Shown: positions 16,827-28,351, numbered from the stretch's first letter. The stretch is 64,000 nt of DNA from Streptomyces sp. NBC_00224 (GCF_041435195.1 NZ_CP108106.1:6797501-6861500), one strand, 5' to 3'. Notes: generated by a model from the letters alone, not told the origin. Translations and numbers: made by a program.

Positions 16827-18243
16827 CCTCGCCGTCGTCGACCTGGCCGTCGTCGGCGCCGGGCCCGCCGGGCTCGCGGGCGCCGTGGCGGCGGCCGACC
16901 TCGGCCTGGGCGTCACGGTCCTGGACGCGGGGGAGCGGCCCGGCGGGCAGTTCTACCGGCACCCCGCGCCGGGCCTGCGCGCCGCCCGGCCCGAGGCGCT
17001 GCACCACGACTGGGAGGCGTTCGCCACGCGCGCGTCCCGGCTCGAAGCCCACTGCCGCGCCGGCCGCGTCACCCACCTCGCCGCCCACCACGTCTGGACG
17101 GTGGTCCGGGACGCGGCCACGGGGGAGTGGCTGCTGCACGCGGTCGCGAGCGGCCCCGGCGGCGAGGAGGCCCCGGCCATGGTCCGGGCGCGGGCGGTGC
17201 TGCTCGCGACCGGCGCGTACGAGCGCCAACTCCCCTTCCCCGGCTGGACCTTGCCGGGCGTCGTCGGTGCGGGCGGGGCGCAGGCCATGCTGAAGTCCGG
17301 CCTGGTGCTGCCCGGCAGGCGGGTGGTGGTGGCGGGCAGCGGTCCGCTGCTGCTCGCCGTCGCCGCATCGCTCGCGGCGGCCGGGGCCACCGTCCCGGCC
17401 GTGGTCGAGGCGTCCGCGTACACCTCGTACGCACGCGAACTGCCCGCGCTCGTCCGAAACCCCGGCAAACTGGGCGAGGGGGCGCTGTACGGCGGCGGGC
17501 TGCTGCGGCACCGGGTGCGGCTGCTGACCCGGCACGCGGTGACGGCCGCGCACGGCACCGACCGCGTCGAGGCCGTCACGGTGTCCCGGCTCGACCGCGA
17601 CTGGCGGCCCGTGGCGGGCAGCGAGCGCCGTATGCCGTGCGACGCGCTCGCGGTCGGCCACGGGCTCGTCCCCCAGCTGGAGCTGGCGACCGGCCTGGGC
17701 TGCGCCACCCGCCGGGCGCCCGACGGCACCCTCGCCCTGGACCTCGACCCCGCGCAGCGCACTTCCGTGCCCGGGATCTGGGCGGCGGGGGAGACCGGCG
17801 GCATCGGGGGCGCTCAACTGGCCCTGACAGAGGGCGAGTTGGCGGCCTCGGCGATCGCGTACGAGCTCCACGGGACCCCGCGCCCGCGCCGGGCCGCCGC
17901 CCTGGTGCGGCGGCGTGCGCGGCTGCGCCGGTTCGCCGACGCGATGGCGGCCGCGCACCTGCCCGGGGACGGCTGGACCGGATGGCTGGACGACGCGACC
18001 CTGGTGTGCCGCTGCGAGGAGGTCCCGGCGGGGCGGATCAGGGAGGCCGTGGCGGACCTCGGCGCGCACGATGCCCGGAGCGTGAAACTGCTGACCAGGG
18101 CCGGGATGGGCTGGTGCCAGGGCAGGATGTGCGGCCCGGCCGTGGCCTGCCTTGCGGGCGGCGGCCCGGCCGAGGACCGGCGGCCGCTGTCCTGTCCGGT
18201 GGAGCTCGGCCGGCTCGCCCAACTGCCCCCGTCCGTAAGCTGA
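16807..18243 (+). CDS. NAD(P)/FAD oxidoreductase subunit with BFD-like [2Fe-2S] domain (HcnB-like)
   Basis: A 478-residue flavoprotein subunit. GAGPAG at 17-22 binds one flavin, a second Rossmann motif (VVVAGSGPLLLAVA) follows, and IWAAGETGGIGG closes the flavin domain. The C-terminus carries C401, C403, C437 and C442, the CxC...CxxxxC pattern of bacterioferredoxin-associated ferredoxin domains. This is the HcnB/SoxA-type partner of the DAO-like subunit and the small ferredoxin. Another imino-acid dehydrogenase is the alternative to D-hydroxyproline dehydrogenase, but the downstream epimerase and deaminase make the latter the best reading. Confidence 0.83.
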   Translation: MPTSPSDLAVVDLAVVGAGPAGLAGAVAAADLGLGVTVLDAGERPGGQFYRHPAPGLRAARPEALHHDWEAFATRASRLEAHCRAGRVTHLAAHHVWTVVRDAATGEWLLHAVASGPGGEEAPAMVRARAVLLATGAYERQLPFPGWTLPGVVGAGGAQAMLKSGLVLPGRRVVVAGSGPLLLAVAASLAAAGATVPAVVEASAYTSYARELPALVRNPGKLGEGALYGGGLLRHRVRLLTRHAVTAAHGTDRVEAVTVSRLDRDWRPVAGSERRMPCDALAVGHGLVPQLELATGLGCATRRAPDGTLALDLDPAQRTSVPGIWAAGETGGIGGAQLALTEGELAASAIAYELHGTPRPRRAAALVRRRARLRRFADAMAAAHLPGDGWTGWLDDATLVCRCEEVPAGRIREAVADLGAHDARSVKLLTRAGMGWCQGRMCGPAVACLAGGGPAEDRRPLSCPVELGRLAQLPPSVS

Positions 18244-18294
18244 CGGCAGCCGTCATCACCCGGTGCGGCTCTTGTGGTCGACGTACAGCGTTCA

Positions 18295-18306
18295 GTAAAA
18301 TGTCAC
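18295..18306 (-). promoter_or_regulatory. GTGACATTTTAC element 2 (candidate GntR operator)
   Basis: Reverse-strand copy of the cluster motif, 22 bp before the ATG of the DapA-family gene, in the only sizeable intergenic gap of the cluster (85 bp). It suggests a second internal promoter under the same regulator. Confidence 0.6.
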
Positions 18307-18328
18307 ACACCACATTAGGGAGTCACCG

Positions 18329-19258
18329 ATGACGTCTGCCCAGACCGCCGTGTCCGCCCGCTCCTCCTCCGCCCGGCAGCCCTGGCGCGGCATCATGGTC
18401 GCCACCGCCCTGCCCCTGCGCGACGACCTGTCCGTCGACTACGACGCCTACGCCGCCCATGTGCGCTGGCTGATCGACAACGGCTGCGACGGTGTCGTGC
18501 CGAACGGCTCCCTCGGCGAGTACCAGACCCTCACCGACGAAGAGCGCAGCCGCGTCGTCCAAGTCGCCGTGGAGGCGGCGGGCGACGGGGACCGGGTGAT
18601 GCCCGGCGTCGCCGCGTACGGCAGCGCCGAGAGCCGCCGCTGGGCCGAACAGGCCGCCGAGGCGGGCGCGGGCTCGGTCCTGCTGCTCCCGCCGAACGCC
18701 TACCGCGCCGACGAGGCCGCGGTGCGCGCCCACTACGCCGAGGTGGCCCGGGCCGAGCTGCCGGTCGTCGCGTACAACAACCCGTACGACACCAAGGTCG
18801 ACCTGACGCCCGCGCTCCTCGCCCAGCTGCACCGGGACGGCAGTATCGTCGCGGTCAAGGAGTTCAGCGGGGACGTGCGCCGGGCGTACGAGATCGCCGA
18901 ACTCGCCCCGGAACTCGACCTGTTGATCGGCGCCGACGACGTGCTCCTCGAACTCGCCCTCGCTGGCGCGGTCGGCTGGGTCGCCGGGTACCCCAACGCG
19001 CTGCCCGCGGCCTCGGTCGCCCTCTACCGCGCCGCCGTCGCCGGGGACCTGGAGAGCGCGCTGCCGCTCTACAAGTCACTGCACCCACTGCTGCGCTGGG
19101 ACTCGAAGACCGAGTTCGTGCAGGCCATCAAATTGTCGATGGACATCGCCGGACGGCCCGGCGGACCGGTCCGCCCGCCGCGCGCCGCGCTCGCCGGGGA
19201 CCAGGAGTCCGCGGTCCGCGCGGCCACCGAGAAGGCACTCGCGGAAGGACTTCGCTGA
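18329..19258 (+). CDS. DapA-family deaminase (1-pyrroline-4-hydroxy-2-carboxylate deaminase)
   Basis: A 309-residue class I aldolase-fold enzyme. The Schiff-base lysine is K177 (IVAVKEFSG), the partner tyrosine is Y149 (VVAYNNPY), and the substrate loop NGSLGEYQTL is near 59-68. In hydroxyproline catabolism this family converts pyrroline-4-hydroxy-2-carboxylate to alpha-ketoglutarate semialdehyde and ammonia. The gene is followed after 2 bp by the epimerase, which supports that role over lysine biosynthesis. The dehydrogenase needed for the final step to alpha-ketoglutarate is not in the window. AGGGAG precedes the start. Confidence 0.84.
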   Translation: MTSAQTAVSARSSSARQPWRGIMVATALPLRDDLSVDYDAYAAHVRWLIDNGCDGVVPNGSLGEYQTLTDEERSRVVQVAVEAAGDGDRVMPGVAAYGSAESRRWAEQAAEAGAGSVLLLPPNAYRADEAAVRAHYAEVARAELPVVAYNNPYDTKVDLTPALLAQLHRDGSIVAVKEFSGDVRRAYEIAELAPELDLLIGADDVLLELALAGAVGWVAGYPNALPAASVALYRAAVAGDLESALPLYKSLHPLLRWDSKTEFVQAIKLSMDIAGRPGGPVRPPRAALAGDQESAVRAATEKALAEGLR

Positions 19259-19260
19259 CC

Positions 19261-20262
19261 ATGCGCACACGTCACGTCTACCACGCGGTCGACTCGCACA
19301 CCGAGGGCATGCCGACCCGGGTGATCACCGGCGGGGTCGGTGTCGTCCCCGGCGCGACCATGGCCGAGAAGCGGCTCCACTTCCTCGACCACCTCGACCA
19401 CCTCCGCACGCTGCTGATGTACGAGCCGCGCGGCCACGCCTCCATGAGCGGCGCGATCCTCCAGCCGCCCACCCGCCCCGACGCCGACTACGGCGTCCTG
19501 TACATCGAGGTCTCCGGGCTGCTGCCGATGTGCGGCCACGGGACGATCGGCGTGGCCACCGTGCTGGTCGAGACCGGCATGGTGACGGTGACCGAGCCGG
19601 TCACCACGGTCCGCCTCGACACCCCCGCCGGTCTGGTGAGCGTCGACGTCCAGGTGCAGGACGGCGAGGCGAAGTCCGTCACGTTCACCAACGTGCCCTC
19701 CTTCTGCCTCGGACTCGACCGCAAGGTGGAGGTGCCCGGCCACGGCACGGTCACCTACGACATCGCGTACGGCGGGAACTTCTACGCGTTCGTCGACCTC
19801 GACGACCTCGGGCTGCCCTTCGACCGGGCGCGCAAGGACGACCTGCTCGCCGCCGGGCTCGCGATCATGGACGCCATCAACGCGACCGACCGGCCGGTGC
19901 ACCCCGAGAACCCCGGGATCGGCGGCGTCAAGCACGTCTACCTCACCGCGCCCGGCTCGGACGCGGTCCGCTCCCGGCACGCCATGGCGATCCACCCGGG
20001 CTGGTTCGACCGCTCCCCGTGCGGCACCGGCACCTCCGCCCGGATGGCACAGTTGCACGCCCGGGGCGAACTCCCGCTCCACCGCGACTTCGTCAACGAG
20101 TCCTTCATCGGTACGGAGTTCACCGGCAGGCTGGTCGAGGAGACCACGGTCGGCGGCCTGGTGGCGGTGGTGCCGACGGTGACCGGACGCGCCTGGATCA
20201 CCGGGACGGCCCAGTACTTCCTGGACCCGGCCGACCCCTTCCCGGCGGGCTTCCTGCTGTGA
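19261..20262 (+). CDS. 4-hydroxyproline 2-epimerase (proline racemase family)
   Basis: A 333-residue cofactor-independent epimerase. Both acid/base cysteines are present: C91 in PMCGHGTIG and C254 in DRSPCGTGTSA. That pair distinguishes epimerases and racemases from the dehydratase members, which have Thr in place of the second or first Cys. It converts trans-4-hydroxy-L-proline to cis-4-hydroxy-D-proline, the substrate of the dehydrogenase encoded upstream. Proline racemase is the main alternative. It is coupled by a GTGA overlap to the next gene. Confidence 0.87.
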   Translation: MRTRHVYHAVDSHTEGMPTRVITGGVGVVPGATMAEKRLHFLDHLDHLRTLLMYEPRGHASMSGAILQPPTRPDADYGVLYIEVSGLLPMCGHGTIGVATVLVETGMVTVTEPVTTVRLDTPAGLVSVDVQVQDGEAKSVTFTNVPSFCLGLDRKVEVPGHGTVTYDIAYGGNFYAFVDLDDLGLPFDRARKDDLLAAGLAIMDAINATDRPVHPENPGIGGVKHVYLTAPGSDAVRSRHAMAIHPGWFDRSPCGTGTSARMAQLHARGELPLHRDFVNESFIGTEFTGRLVEETTVGGLVAVVPTVTGRAWITGTAQYFLDPADPFPAGFLL

Positions 20263-21239
20263 GCGCCCCCGTGGACGTGCCCGGCCAGGACCTCGTCCTG
20301 GTCGGCGCGGAGGAGCTCGCACGCCTGCTCACGCCCGCCGCGGCCGCCGAGGCGGTGGCGGACGTGCTGCGCGGCGGGTTCGACCCCGAGTCGGATCCGC
20401 CGCGCGTCAACCTGCCGGTCGCGGCAGGGGAGTTGCTGCTGATGCCCGCCGCCGCCGGGGCGTACGCGGGGGTGAAGATCGCGGGCGTCGCCCCGGCCAA
20501 CCCCGCGTGCGGTCTGCCCCGGATCACCGGCAGCTATCTGCTCCTGGACGGCGCGACCCTGCTGCCGCTCGCCCTCCTCGACGGCGCGGCCCTGACGACC
20601 CTGCGCACCCCGGCCGTCTCCGCCGTCGCGCTCGCGCATCTGGCGGCTCCGGACGCGGCCCGCCTCGTCCTGTTCGGCGCGGGCCCGCAGGCGTACGGCC
20701 ATCTGCGAGCGGCCCTGGCCGTACGGGAGTTGAAGGAGCTCACCGTGGTCGCCCGCAGCCCCGAGGCCGTCGAGGCGCTGGTGGCGTACGCCCGTACGCT
20801 CGGCGTGGAAGCGCGCGGCGGCAGCCCGGACGACGTCCGCGACGCCGACCTCGTCATCTGCTGCACCACCGCGCGCGAGCCGCTGTTCGACGGCCGGCTG
20901 GTCGCGGACGGGGCCACCGTGGTCGCGGTCGGCTCGCACGAACCGGGCGCCCGGGAAACCGACTCGGCGCTTGTGCGGCGCTCGGCGGTGTACGTGGAGT
21001 CGCGGGCGGCGGCCCTGCGCGAGGCGGGCGATCTGCTGATCCCGCTGAACGAGGGCGCGATCGGGCCCGGTCAGATGGCGGGCACCCTCGCCGAGCTCGT
21101 CAACGGGCGGGCCTCTGTCCCACCCGACCGCCCCCGCCTCTTCAAAAGCGTGGGCATGGCCTGGGAGGATCTGGCCGTGGCGGCCGCATGGCACCGTGCA
21201 CGGTGCAACCCGAGCGAGCAACGTGACATTGTACGCTGA
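20259..21239 (+). CDS. Ornithine cyclodeaminase/mu-crystallin family protein
   Basis: A 326-residue NAD(P)-dependent enzyme with a Rossmann loop FGAGPQA at 139-145, K73 (GVKIAG) and R116 (TTLRTPA) typical of the ornithine cyclodeaminase/mu-crystallin family. In proline and hydroxyproline clusters these proteins are often pyrroline-2-carboxylate reductases rather than true cyclodeaminases, which fits here: it could reduce the product of D-proline oxidation back to L-proline. Ornithine cyclodeaminase activity is not excluded. Its last codons contain the third regulator motif. Confidence 0.78.
   Translation: MSAPVDVPGQDLVLVGAEELARLLTPAAAAEAVADVLRGGFDPESDPPRVNLPVAAGELLLMPAAAGAYAGVKIAGVAPANPACGLPRITGSYLLLDGATLLPLALLDGAALTTLRTPAVSAVALAHLAAPDAARLVLFGAGPQAYGHLRAALAVRELKELTVVARSPEAVEALVAYARTLGVEARGGSPDDVRDADLVICCTTAREPLFDGRLVADGATVVAVGSHEPGARETDSALVRRSAVYVESRAAALREAGDLLIPLNEGAIGPGQMAGTLAELVNGRASVPPDRPRLFKSVGMAWEDLAVAAAWHRARCNPSEQRDIVR
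21223..21234 (+). promoter_or_regulatory. GTGACATTGTAC element 3 (candidate GntR operator)
   Basis: The third copy overlaps the last codons of the cyclodeaminase-family gene, 33 bp before the GntR regulator start. It is placed for autoregulation. Confidence 0.55.
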
Positions 21240-21240
21240 G

Positions 21241-21260
21241 CCTCCGCGGATTCACGGAGG
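21241..21260 (+). promoter_or_regulatory. Hairpin enclosing the gntR ribosome-binding site
   Basis: CCTCCG pairs perfectly with CGGAGG across an 8-nt loop. The 3' arm contains the GGAGG Shine-Dalgarno sequence that ends 7 bp before the ATG at 21268, so the stem would hide it. Confidence 0.45.
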
Positions 21261-21267
21261 AAGTGCC

Positions 21268-21978
21268 ATGGGCGACCTGAAGCAGCGCAATCTCATCACG
21301 GCCCAGGAACGCCTGCGCGACCAGGTCGCCCACGCCCTGCGCGCCGCCCTGGTCGCCGGTGAACTCCGCCCGGGCAACATCTACTCCGCCCCGGGGCTGG
21401 CCGCGGACTTCGGCATCTCGGCCACCCCGGTCCGCGAGGCGATGCTGGACCTGGCCCGCGAAGGGCTCGTCGAACCCGTACGGAACAAGGGCTTTCGCAT
21501 CACCGAGGTGAGCGAGCGCGACCTCGACCAGTACACGGAACTGCGCGCGATGATCGAGGTGCCCACCGTCGGCAAGGTGACGCAGCTGGCCACCGTGGAG
21601 CAGCTGGAGGCACTCCGGCCGGTCGCCGAGGAGATCGTCGCCCACGCGCGCGAGCACAACCTCATCGGCTATCTCGACGCCGACCGCCGCTTCCACCTCC
21701 AGCTCCTCGGCCTCGCCGGGAACGAGCGGCTCGTCGAGACCGTCGGCGACCTGCGCAAGCGCTCCCGCCTCTACGGACTGACCAGGCTGGATGAGCGCGG
21801 CCAGCTCATCTCCTCGGCCGAGGAGCACATCGAGCTCCTCGACCTGATGGTGGCGGGCGACGAACTCGCCGCCCAGGAGTGCATGGCCCGCCACCTCGGC
21901 CACGTCCGCTCGCTCTGGGCGCAGGCCCGCGACGAGCCCGTCGAGCCGCGCCCCAAGCGCACGCTGGGCAACCGCTGA
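21268..21978 (+). CDS. GntR-family (FCD-type) regulator of the hydroxyproline cluster
   Basis: A 236-residue regulator. The N-terminal winged helix (about 14-75) includes GLAADFGISATPVREAMLDL. The C-terminal FCD all-alpha ligand domain shows metal-binding-type residues in DADRRFHLQL, EEHIELLDLM and MARHLGHVRS. It closes the hydroxyproline cluster on the same strand, 28 bp after the previous gene. Inferred function: repressor of the three GTGACATNNTAC promoters, relieved by hydroxyproline or an intermediate. ATG at 21268 has GGAGG upstream. Confidence 0.88.
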   Translation: MGDLKQRNLITAQERLRDQVAHALRAALVAGELRPGNIYSAPGLAADFGISATPVREAMLDLAREGLVEPVRNKGFRITEVSERDLDQYTELRAMIEVPTVGKVTQLATVEQLEALRPVAEEIVAHAREHNLIGYLDADRRFHLQLLGLAGNERLVETVGDLRKRSRLYGLTRLDERGQLISSAEEHIELLDLMVAGDELAAQECMARHLGHVRSLWAQARDEPVEPRPKRTLGNR

Positions 21979-22121
21979 CCTGCGCACGGTGACGACTGCG
22001 GGGCAGCGGCGGGCCGTTGGGGCGGCCGGGACTTGATCGACTGGTGAGGCCCAGGGGCCGGGCTTAGTGTCGAGAGGTGGACGAGACGTCCACCGCCCCT
22101 CGTGCGAGGGCAAGGTCCGCC

Positions 22122-23669
22122 ATGACGAGTTCTCAGCCGACACCCACGACCGCCACCGCCGCCCCCGACAGCAAGGGCGGCGGCAAGGGGATCGCGCTCC
22201 TGGTCATCGCCTCGTGCCAGTTGATGGTGGTACTCGACATCACCATCGTGAACATCGCCCTTCCGCACATCCAGAGCGCCCTGGACTTCTCCACGACCAG
22301 CCTGGCCTGGGTGGTGAGCGCCTACACGCTCACCTTCGGCGGGCTGCTGCTGCTCGGCGGCCGCACCGGCGACATCCTCGGCAGACGCCGGGTCTTCGTC
22401 TTCGGCGTCCTGCTCTTCGCGGTCGCCTCCCTCCTCGGCGGACTGTCCCAGAGCTCCGGCCAGTTGCTGGCCGCGCGCGCCTTCCAGGGCGTCGGCGGCG
22501 CCATCGCCTCGCCGACCGCGCTGGCCCTGATCACCACCACGTTCACCGAAGGCCCCGAGCGCAACCGGGCGTTCGGCGTCTTCGCGGCGGTCTCCGCGGG
22601 CGGCGGCGCGATCGGCCTGCTCGCGGGCGGCGTCCTCGTCGAATGGCTCGACTGGCGCTGGGTGTTCTTCGTCAACGTGCCGATCGCGGTGCTGATCGCG
22701 CTGGCGACACCCCGGTACATCCAGGAGTCCGAGCGCCATCCGGGCCACTTCGACTTCACCGGCGCGCTCACCTCGACCCTCGGTATGACCGCGCTGGTCT
22801 ACGGCTTCATCCGGGCCGCCCAGGAGGGCTGGCGCGACCCGTACACGCTGGGGTCCTTCGGTGCCGCCGTACTGCTGCTCGTCATGTTCTTCCTGGTGGA
22901 GCGGCGTTCGGAGCGGCCCATCACCCCGCTGCACATGTTCGCCGACCGCAACCGCGCGGGCACCTACGGCATCATGCTGAGCCTCGCCGCCGCGATCTTC
23001 GGCATGTTCTTCTTCCTCACGCTGTTCGTGCAGAACGTGCTGGGCTTCAGCCCGCTGAAGGCCGGGCTCGCCTTCCTGCCGGTCAGCGCCGTCATCGCGG
23101 TGGGCGCGGGGATCGCCTCGCAACTGCTGCCGAAGTACGGCCCCAAGCCCTTCATGGTGACGGGTTCGGTCCTGGCCGCGGTGGGTCTGTCCTGGCTGAC
23201 GCTCACCGACGTCCACTCCACGTACGCGGGCAGCATCCTGGGCCCGATGCTCGTCTTCAGCCTCGGCATGGGGCTGAACTTCGTCTCGCTGACGCTGATG
23301 GCCGTCTCCGGCGTGCCCGTGCACGAGACGGGCGCCGCCTCCGGCATGCTCAACGCCACCCAGCAGGTGGGTGGCTCGCTGGGCCTGTCCATCCTGGTCA
23401 CGGTCTTCGGCACGGCCAGCCGCAACGAGGCGACCGACCAGGTGCCGAAGTTCCTGCACCAGGCGAGCCCCGCCGAGCGCCTGATGTTCGAGCGCACCGG
23501 CAAGCTCCCCCGCCCCTGGAGCGACCAGGTGCTCGCCTCCGGGGTCTCCACGGCCTTCATCGTGGCCGCGATCTTCACGATCGTGGCGGCGGTGATCGCC
23601 CTGCTGGCCATCCAGGTCCGCCCCGAGGACCTGGAACGCCTCCAGGGCGGAACGACCCCCGGTCCCTGA
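22122..23669 (+). CDS. MFS transporter, DHA2 (14-TMS drug exporter) family
   Basis: A 515-residue membrane exporter. Motif A appears as GGRTGDILGRRRVF after the second helix, and LDITIVNIALPHIQ in helix 1 is the DHA2 signature; about 14 hydrophobic segments are present. It probably exports hydrophobic drugs or metabolites by proton antiport. ATG at 22122 is preferred, with AAGG upstream; a GTG at 22077 would add 15 residues. No dedicated regulator adjoins it, and the substrate cannot be predicted. The stop lies inside a terminator hairpin. Confidence 0.85.
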   Translation: MTSSQPTPTTATAAPDSKGGGKGIALLVIASCQLMVVLDITIVNIALPHIQSALDFSTTSLAWVVSAYTLTFGGLLLLGGRTGDILGRRRVFVFGVLLFAVASLLGGLSQSSGQLLAARAFQGVGGAIASPTALALITTTFTEGPERNRAFGVFAAVSAGGGAIGLLAGGVLVEWLDWRWVFFVNVPIAVLIALATPRYIQESERHPGHFDFTGALTSTLGMTALVYGFIRAAQEGWRDPYTLGSFGAAVLLLVMFFLVERRSERPITPLHMFADRNRAGTYGIMLSLAAAIFGMFFFLTLFVQNVLGFSPLKAGLAFLPVSAVIAVGAGIASQLLPKYGPKPFMVTGSVLAAVGLSWLTLTDVHSTYAGSILGPMLVFSLGMGLNFVSLTLMAVSGVPVHETGAASGMLNATQQVGGSLGLSILVTVFGTASRNEATDQVPKFLHQASPAERLMFERTGKLPRPWSDQVLASGVSTAFIVAAIFTIVAAVIALLAIQVRPEDLERLQGGTTPGP

Positions 23670-23703
23670 GGCCGCCCGGCGGGGACGATCTCAGGGACCG
23701 GGG
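23657..23703. terminator. Bidirectional terminator between MFS and murA-like genes
   Basis: CCCCGGTCCCTGAG pairs perfectly (14 bp) with CTCAGGGACCGGGG. The 5' arm spans the MFS stop codon and the 3' arm lies 20 bp beyond the convergent murA-like stop. Confidence 0.7.
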
Positions 23704-23722
23704 ACCAATGAGCGAGTCGTTA

Positions 23723-25249
23723 CTAGATGTCCCGGAAGATCTCGATCTGCGCGCCCACCGAGTTGAGGCGCTCCGCCAGCTCCTCGTAGCCGCGGTTGAT
23801 CACGTACACATTGCGCAGTACGGACGTGCCCTCGGCCGCCATCATTGCGAGCAGGACCACCACCGCCGGGCGCAGCGCGGGCGGGCACATCATCTCCGCC
23901 GCGCGCCAGCGGGTCGGACCCTCGACGAGCACCCGGTGCGGGTCGAGGAGCTGGAGGCGGCCGCCGAGGCGGTTGAGGTCCGTGAGGTAGATCGCGCGGT
24001 TGTCGTAGACCCAGTCGTGGATGAGGGTCTTGCCCTGGGCCACCGCCGCGATCGCCGCGAAGAACGGCACGTTGTCGATGTTGAGCCCGGGGAACGGCAT
24101 CGGGTGGATCTTGTCGATCGGCGCCTCCAGCTTGGAGGGGCGGACCGTGAGGTCGATCAGCCGGGTGCGGCCGTTGTCGGCGGCGTACTCCGCCGAGCGG
24201 TCGTGGTCCAGGCCCATCTCCTCCAGGACCGCGAGCTCGATCTCCAGGAACTCGATCGGCACCCGACGGATCGTCAGCTCCGACTCGGTGACCACGGCGG
24301 CGGCGAGCAGGCTCATCGCCTCGACCGGGTCCTCGGACGGCGAGTAGTCGACGTCGACGTCGATGTTCGCCATGCCGTGCACGGTCAGGGTGGTGGTGCC
24401 GACGCCGTCGACCCGTACGCCGAGCGCCTCCAGGAAGAAGCAGAGGTCCTGGACCATGTAGTTGGAGGAGGCGTTGCGGATGACGGTGACGCCGTCGTGG
24501 CGGGCGGCGGCCAGCAGCGCGTTCTCGGTCACCGTGTCGCCGCGCTCGGTCAGCACGATCGGGCGGTCCGGGGCGGTCCGCGTCACCTCGGCGTGGTAGA
24601 TGCCCTCGGTGGCCGTGATGTCCAGGCCGAAGCGGCGCAGGGCGATCATGTGCGGCTCGATGGTGCGCGTACCGAGGTCGCAGCCGCCCGCGTACGGCAG
24701 CCGGAAGCGGTCCATGCGGTGCAGCAGCGGGCCGAGGAACATGATGATGGACCGGGTCCGGCGGGCGGCCTCCGCGTCCATGCCGTCCATGTCGAGCTCG
24801 GCCGGGGGCACGATCTCCAGGTCGACGCCGTCGTTGATCCAGCGGGTGCGCACCCCGATGGAGTTGAGGACCTCCAGGAGGCGGAAGACCTCTTCGATAC
24901 GGGCCACCCGGCGCAGCACCGTACGGCCCTTGTTGAGGAGCGAGCCGCAGAGCAGCGCCACGCAGGCGTTCTTGCTCGTCTTGACGTCGATGGAGCCGGA
25001 GAGCCGGCGACGGCCGACCACCCGCAGATGCATGGGCCCGGCGTAGCCGAGCGAGACGATCTCGCTGTCGAGTGCTTCGCCGATACGGGCGATCATCTCA
25101 AGGCTGATGTTCTGGTTCCCGCGCTCGATACGGTTCACGGCGCTCTGGCTCGTGCCCAGAGCCTCGGCCAACTGCGTCTGTGTCCAGCCCCGGTGCTGCC
25201 GGGCGTCACGGATGAGCTTGCCGATGCGTACGAGGTAGTCGTCTGACAT
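23723..25249 (-). CDS. MurA-like UDP-GlcNAc enolpyruvyl transferase fused to an XRE helix-turn-helix
   Basis: A 508-residue fusion. Residues about 8-62 form a Cro/CI-type HTH (RDARQHRGWTQTQLAEALG, SQSAVNRIERGN). Residues about 73-508 are a MurA-type EPSP-synthase-fold domain. The catalytic lysine-asparagine pair is K93-N94, and C190 in AGGCDLGTRTIEPH aligns with the phosphoenolpyruvate/fosfomycin-reactive cysteine of MurA. A C-terminal arginine (ALRPAVVVLL) stands where MurA has its R-A-S motif, which is altered here. Such fusions occur widely in Streptomyces as a second MurA-like protein. Whether it makes UDP-GlcNAc-enolpyruvate or acts as a precursor-sensing regulator is unknown. Confidence 0.83.
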   Translation of the reverse strand: MSDDYLVRIGKLIRDARQHRGWTQTQLAEALGTSQSAVNRIERGNQNISLEMIARIGEALDSEIVSLGYAGPMHLRVVGRRRLSGSIDVKTSKNACVALLCGSLLNKGRTVLRRVARIEEVFRLLEVLNSIGVRTRWINDGVDLEIVPPAELDMDGMDAEAARRTRSIIMFLGPLLHRMDRFRLPYAGGCDLGTRTIEPHMIALRRFGLDITATEGIYHAEVTRTAPDRPIVLTERGDTVTENALLAAARHDGVTVIRNASSNYMVQDLCFFLEALGVRVDGVGTTTLTVHGMANIDVDVDYSPSEDPVEAMSLLAAAVVTESELTIRRVPIEFLEIELAVLEEMGLDHDRSAEYAADNGRTRLIDLTVRPSKLEAPIDKIHPMPFPGLNIDNVPFFAAIAAVAQGKTLIHDWVYDNRAIYLTDLNRLGGRLQLLDPHRVLVEGPTRWRAAEMMCPPALRPAVVVLLAMMAAEGTSVLRNVYVINRGYEELAERLNSVGAQIEIFRDI

Positions 25250-25457
25250 GGCGGCAGGTTATCTCACATATGAGATGAGATTCCTGTTGGGGTGCGCCGT
25301 CAGGGTGAGGACTGTGTGAAGCAACGTCAGTTCTGATGGTCGGGCGGTGAGGGTGCCGGGGCAACCGGAGTGCGTCCGTCCGGGGCCCTCCGGGGCAGCC
25401 CGCGCGCGCGTGCGGGGCGTGCCCGCACATGACCAGCGGCCGCCCATGTACTAGAGT

Positions 25458-25475
25458 TATCTCGACATCGAGATA
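25458..25475. promoter_or_regulatory. Perfect 18-bp palindrome upstream of aconitase (TamR-like site)
   Basis: TATCTCGA-CA-TCGAGATA, about 140 bp before the aconitase start. It has the form of a MarR-family operator. In S. coelicolor the MarR protein TamR controls the aconitase gene sacA (recalled), so this is the best candidate ligand. The 366-bp gap 25250-25615 otherwise holds the iron box below and no gene. Confidence 0.6.
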
Positions 25476-25528
25476 TCTGCCGAGGCGCACCGCGGCCGCA
25501 CGCCACCGTCACTGTGGCGGTAAGGGTG

Positions 25529-28330
<2,802 letters not shown>

Positions 28331-28351
28331 GGATCTGGGTCTGTCAGCACG

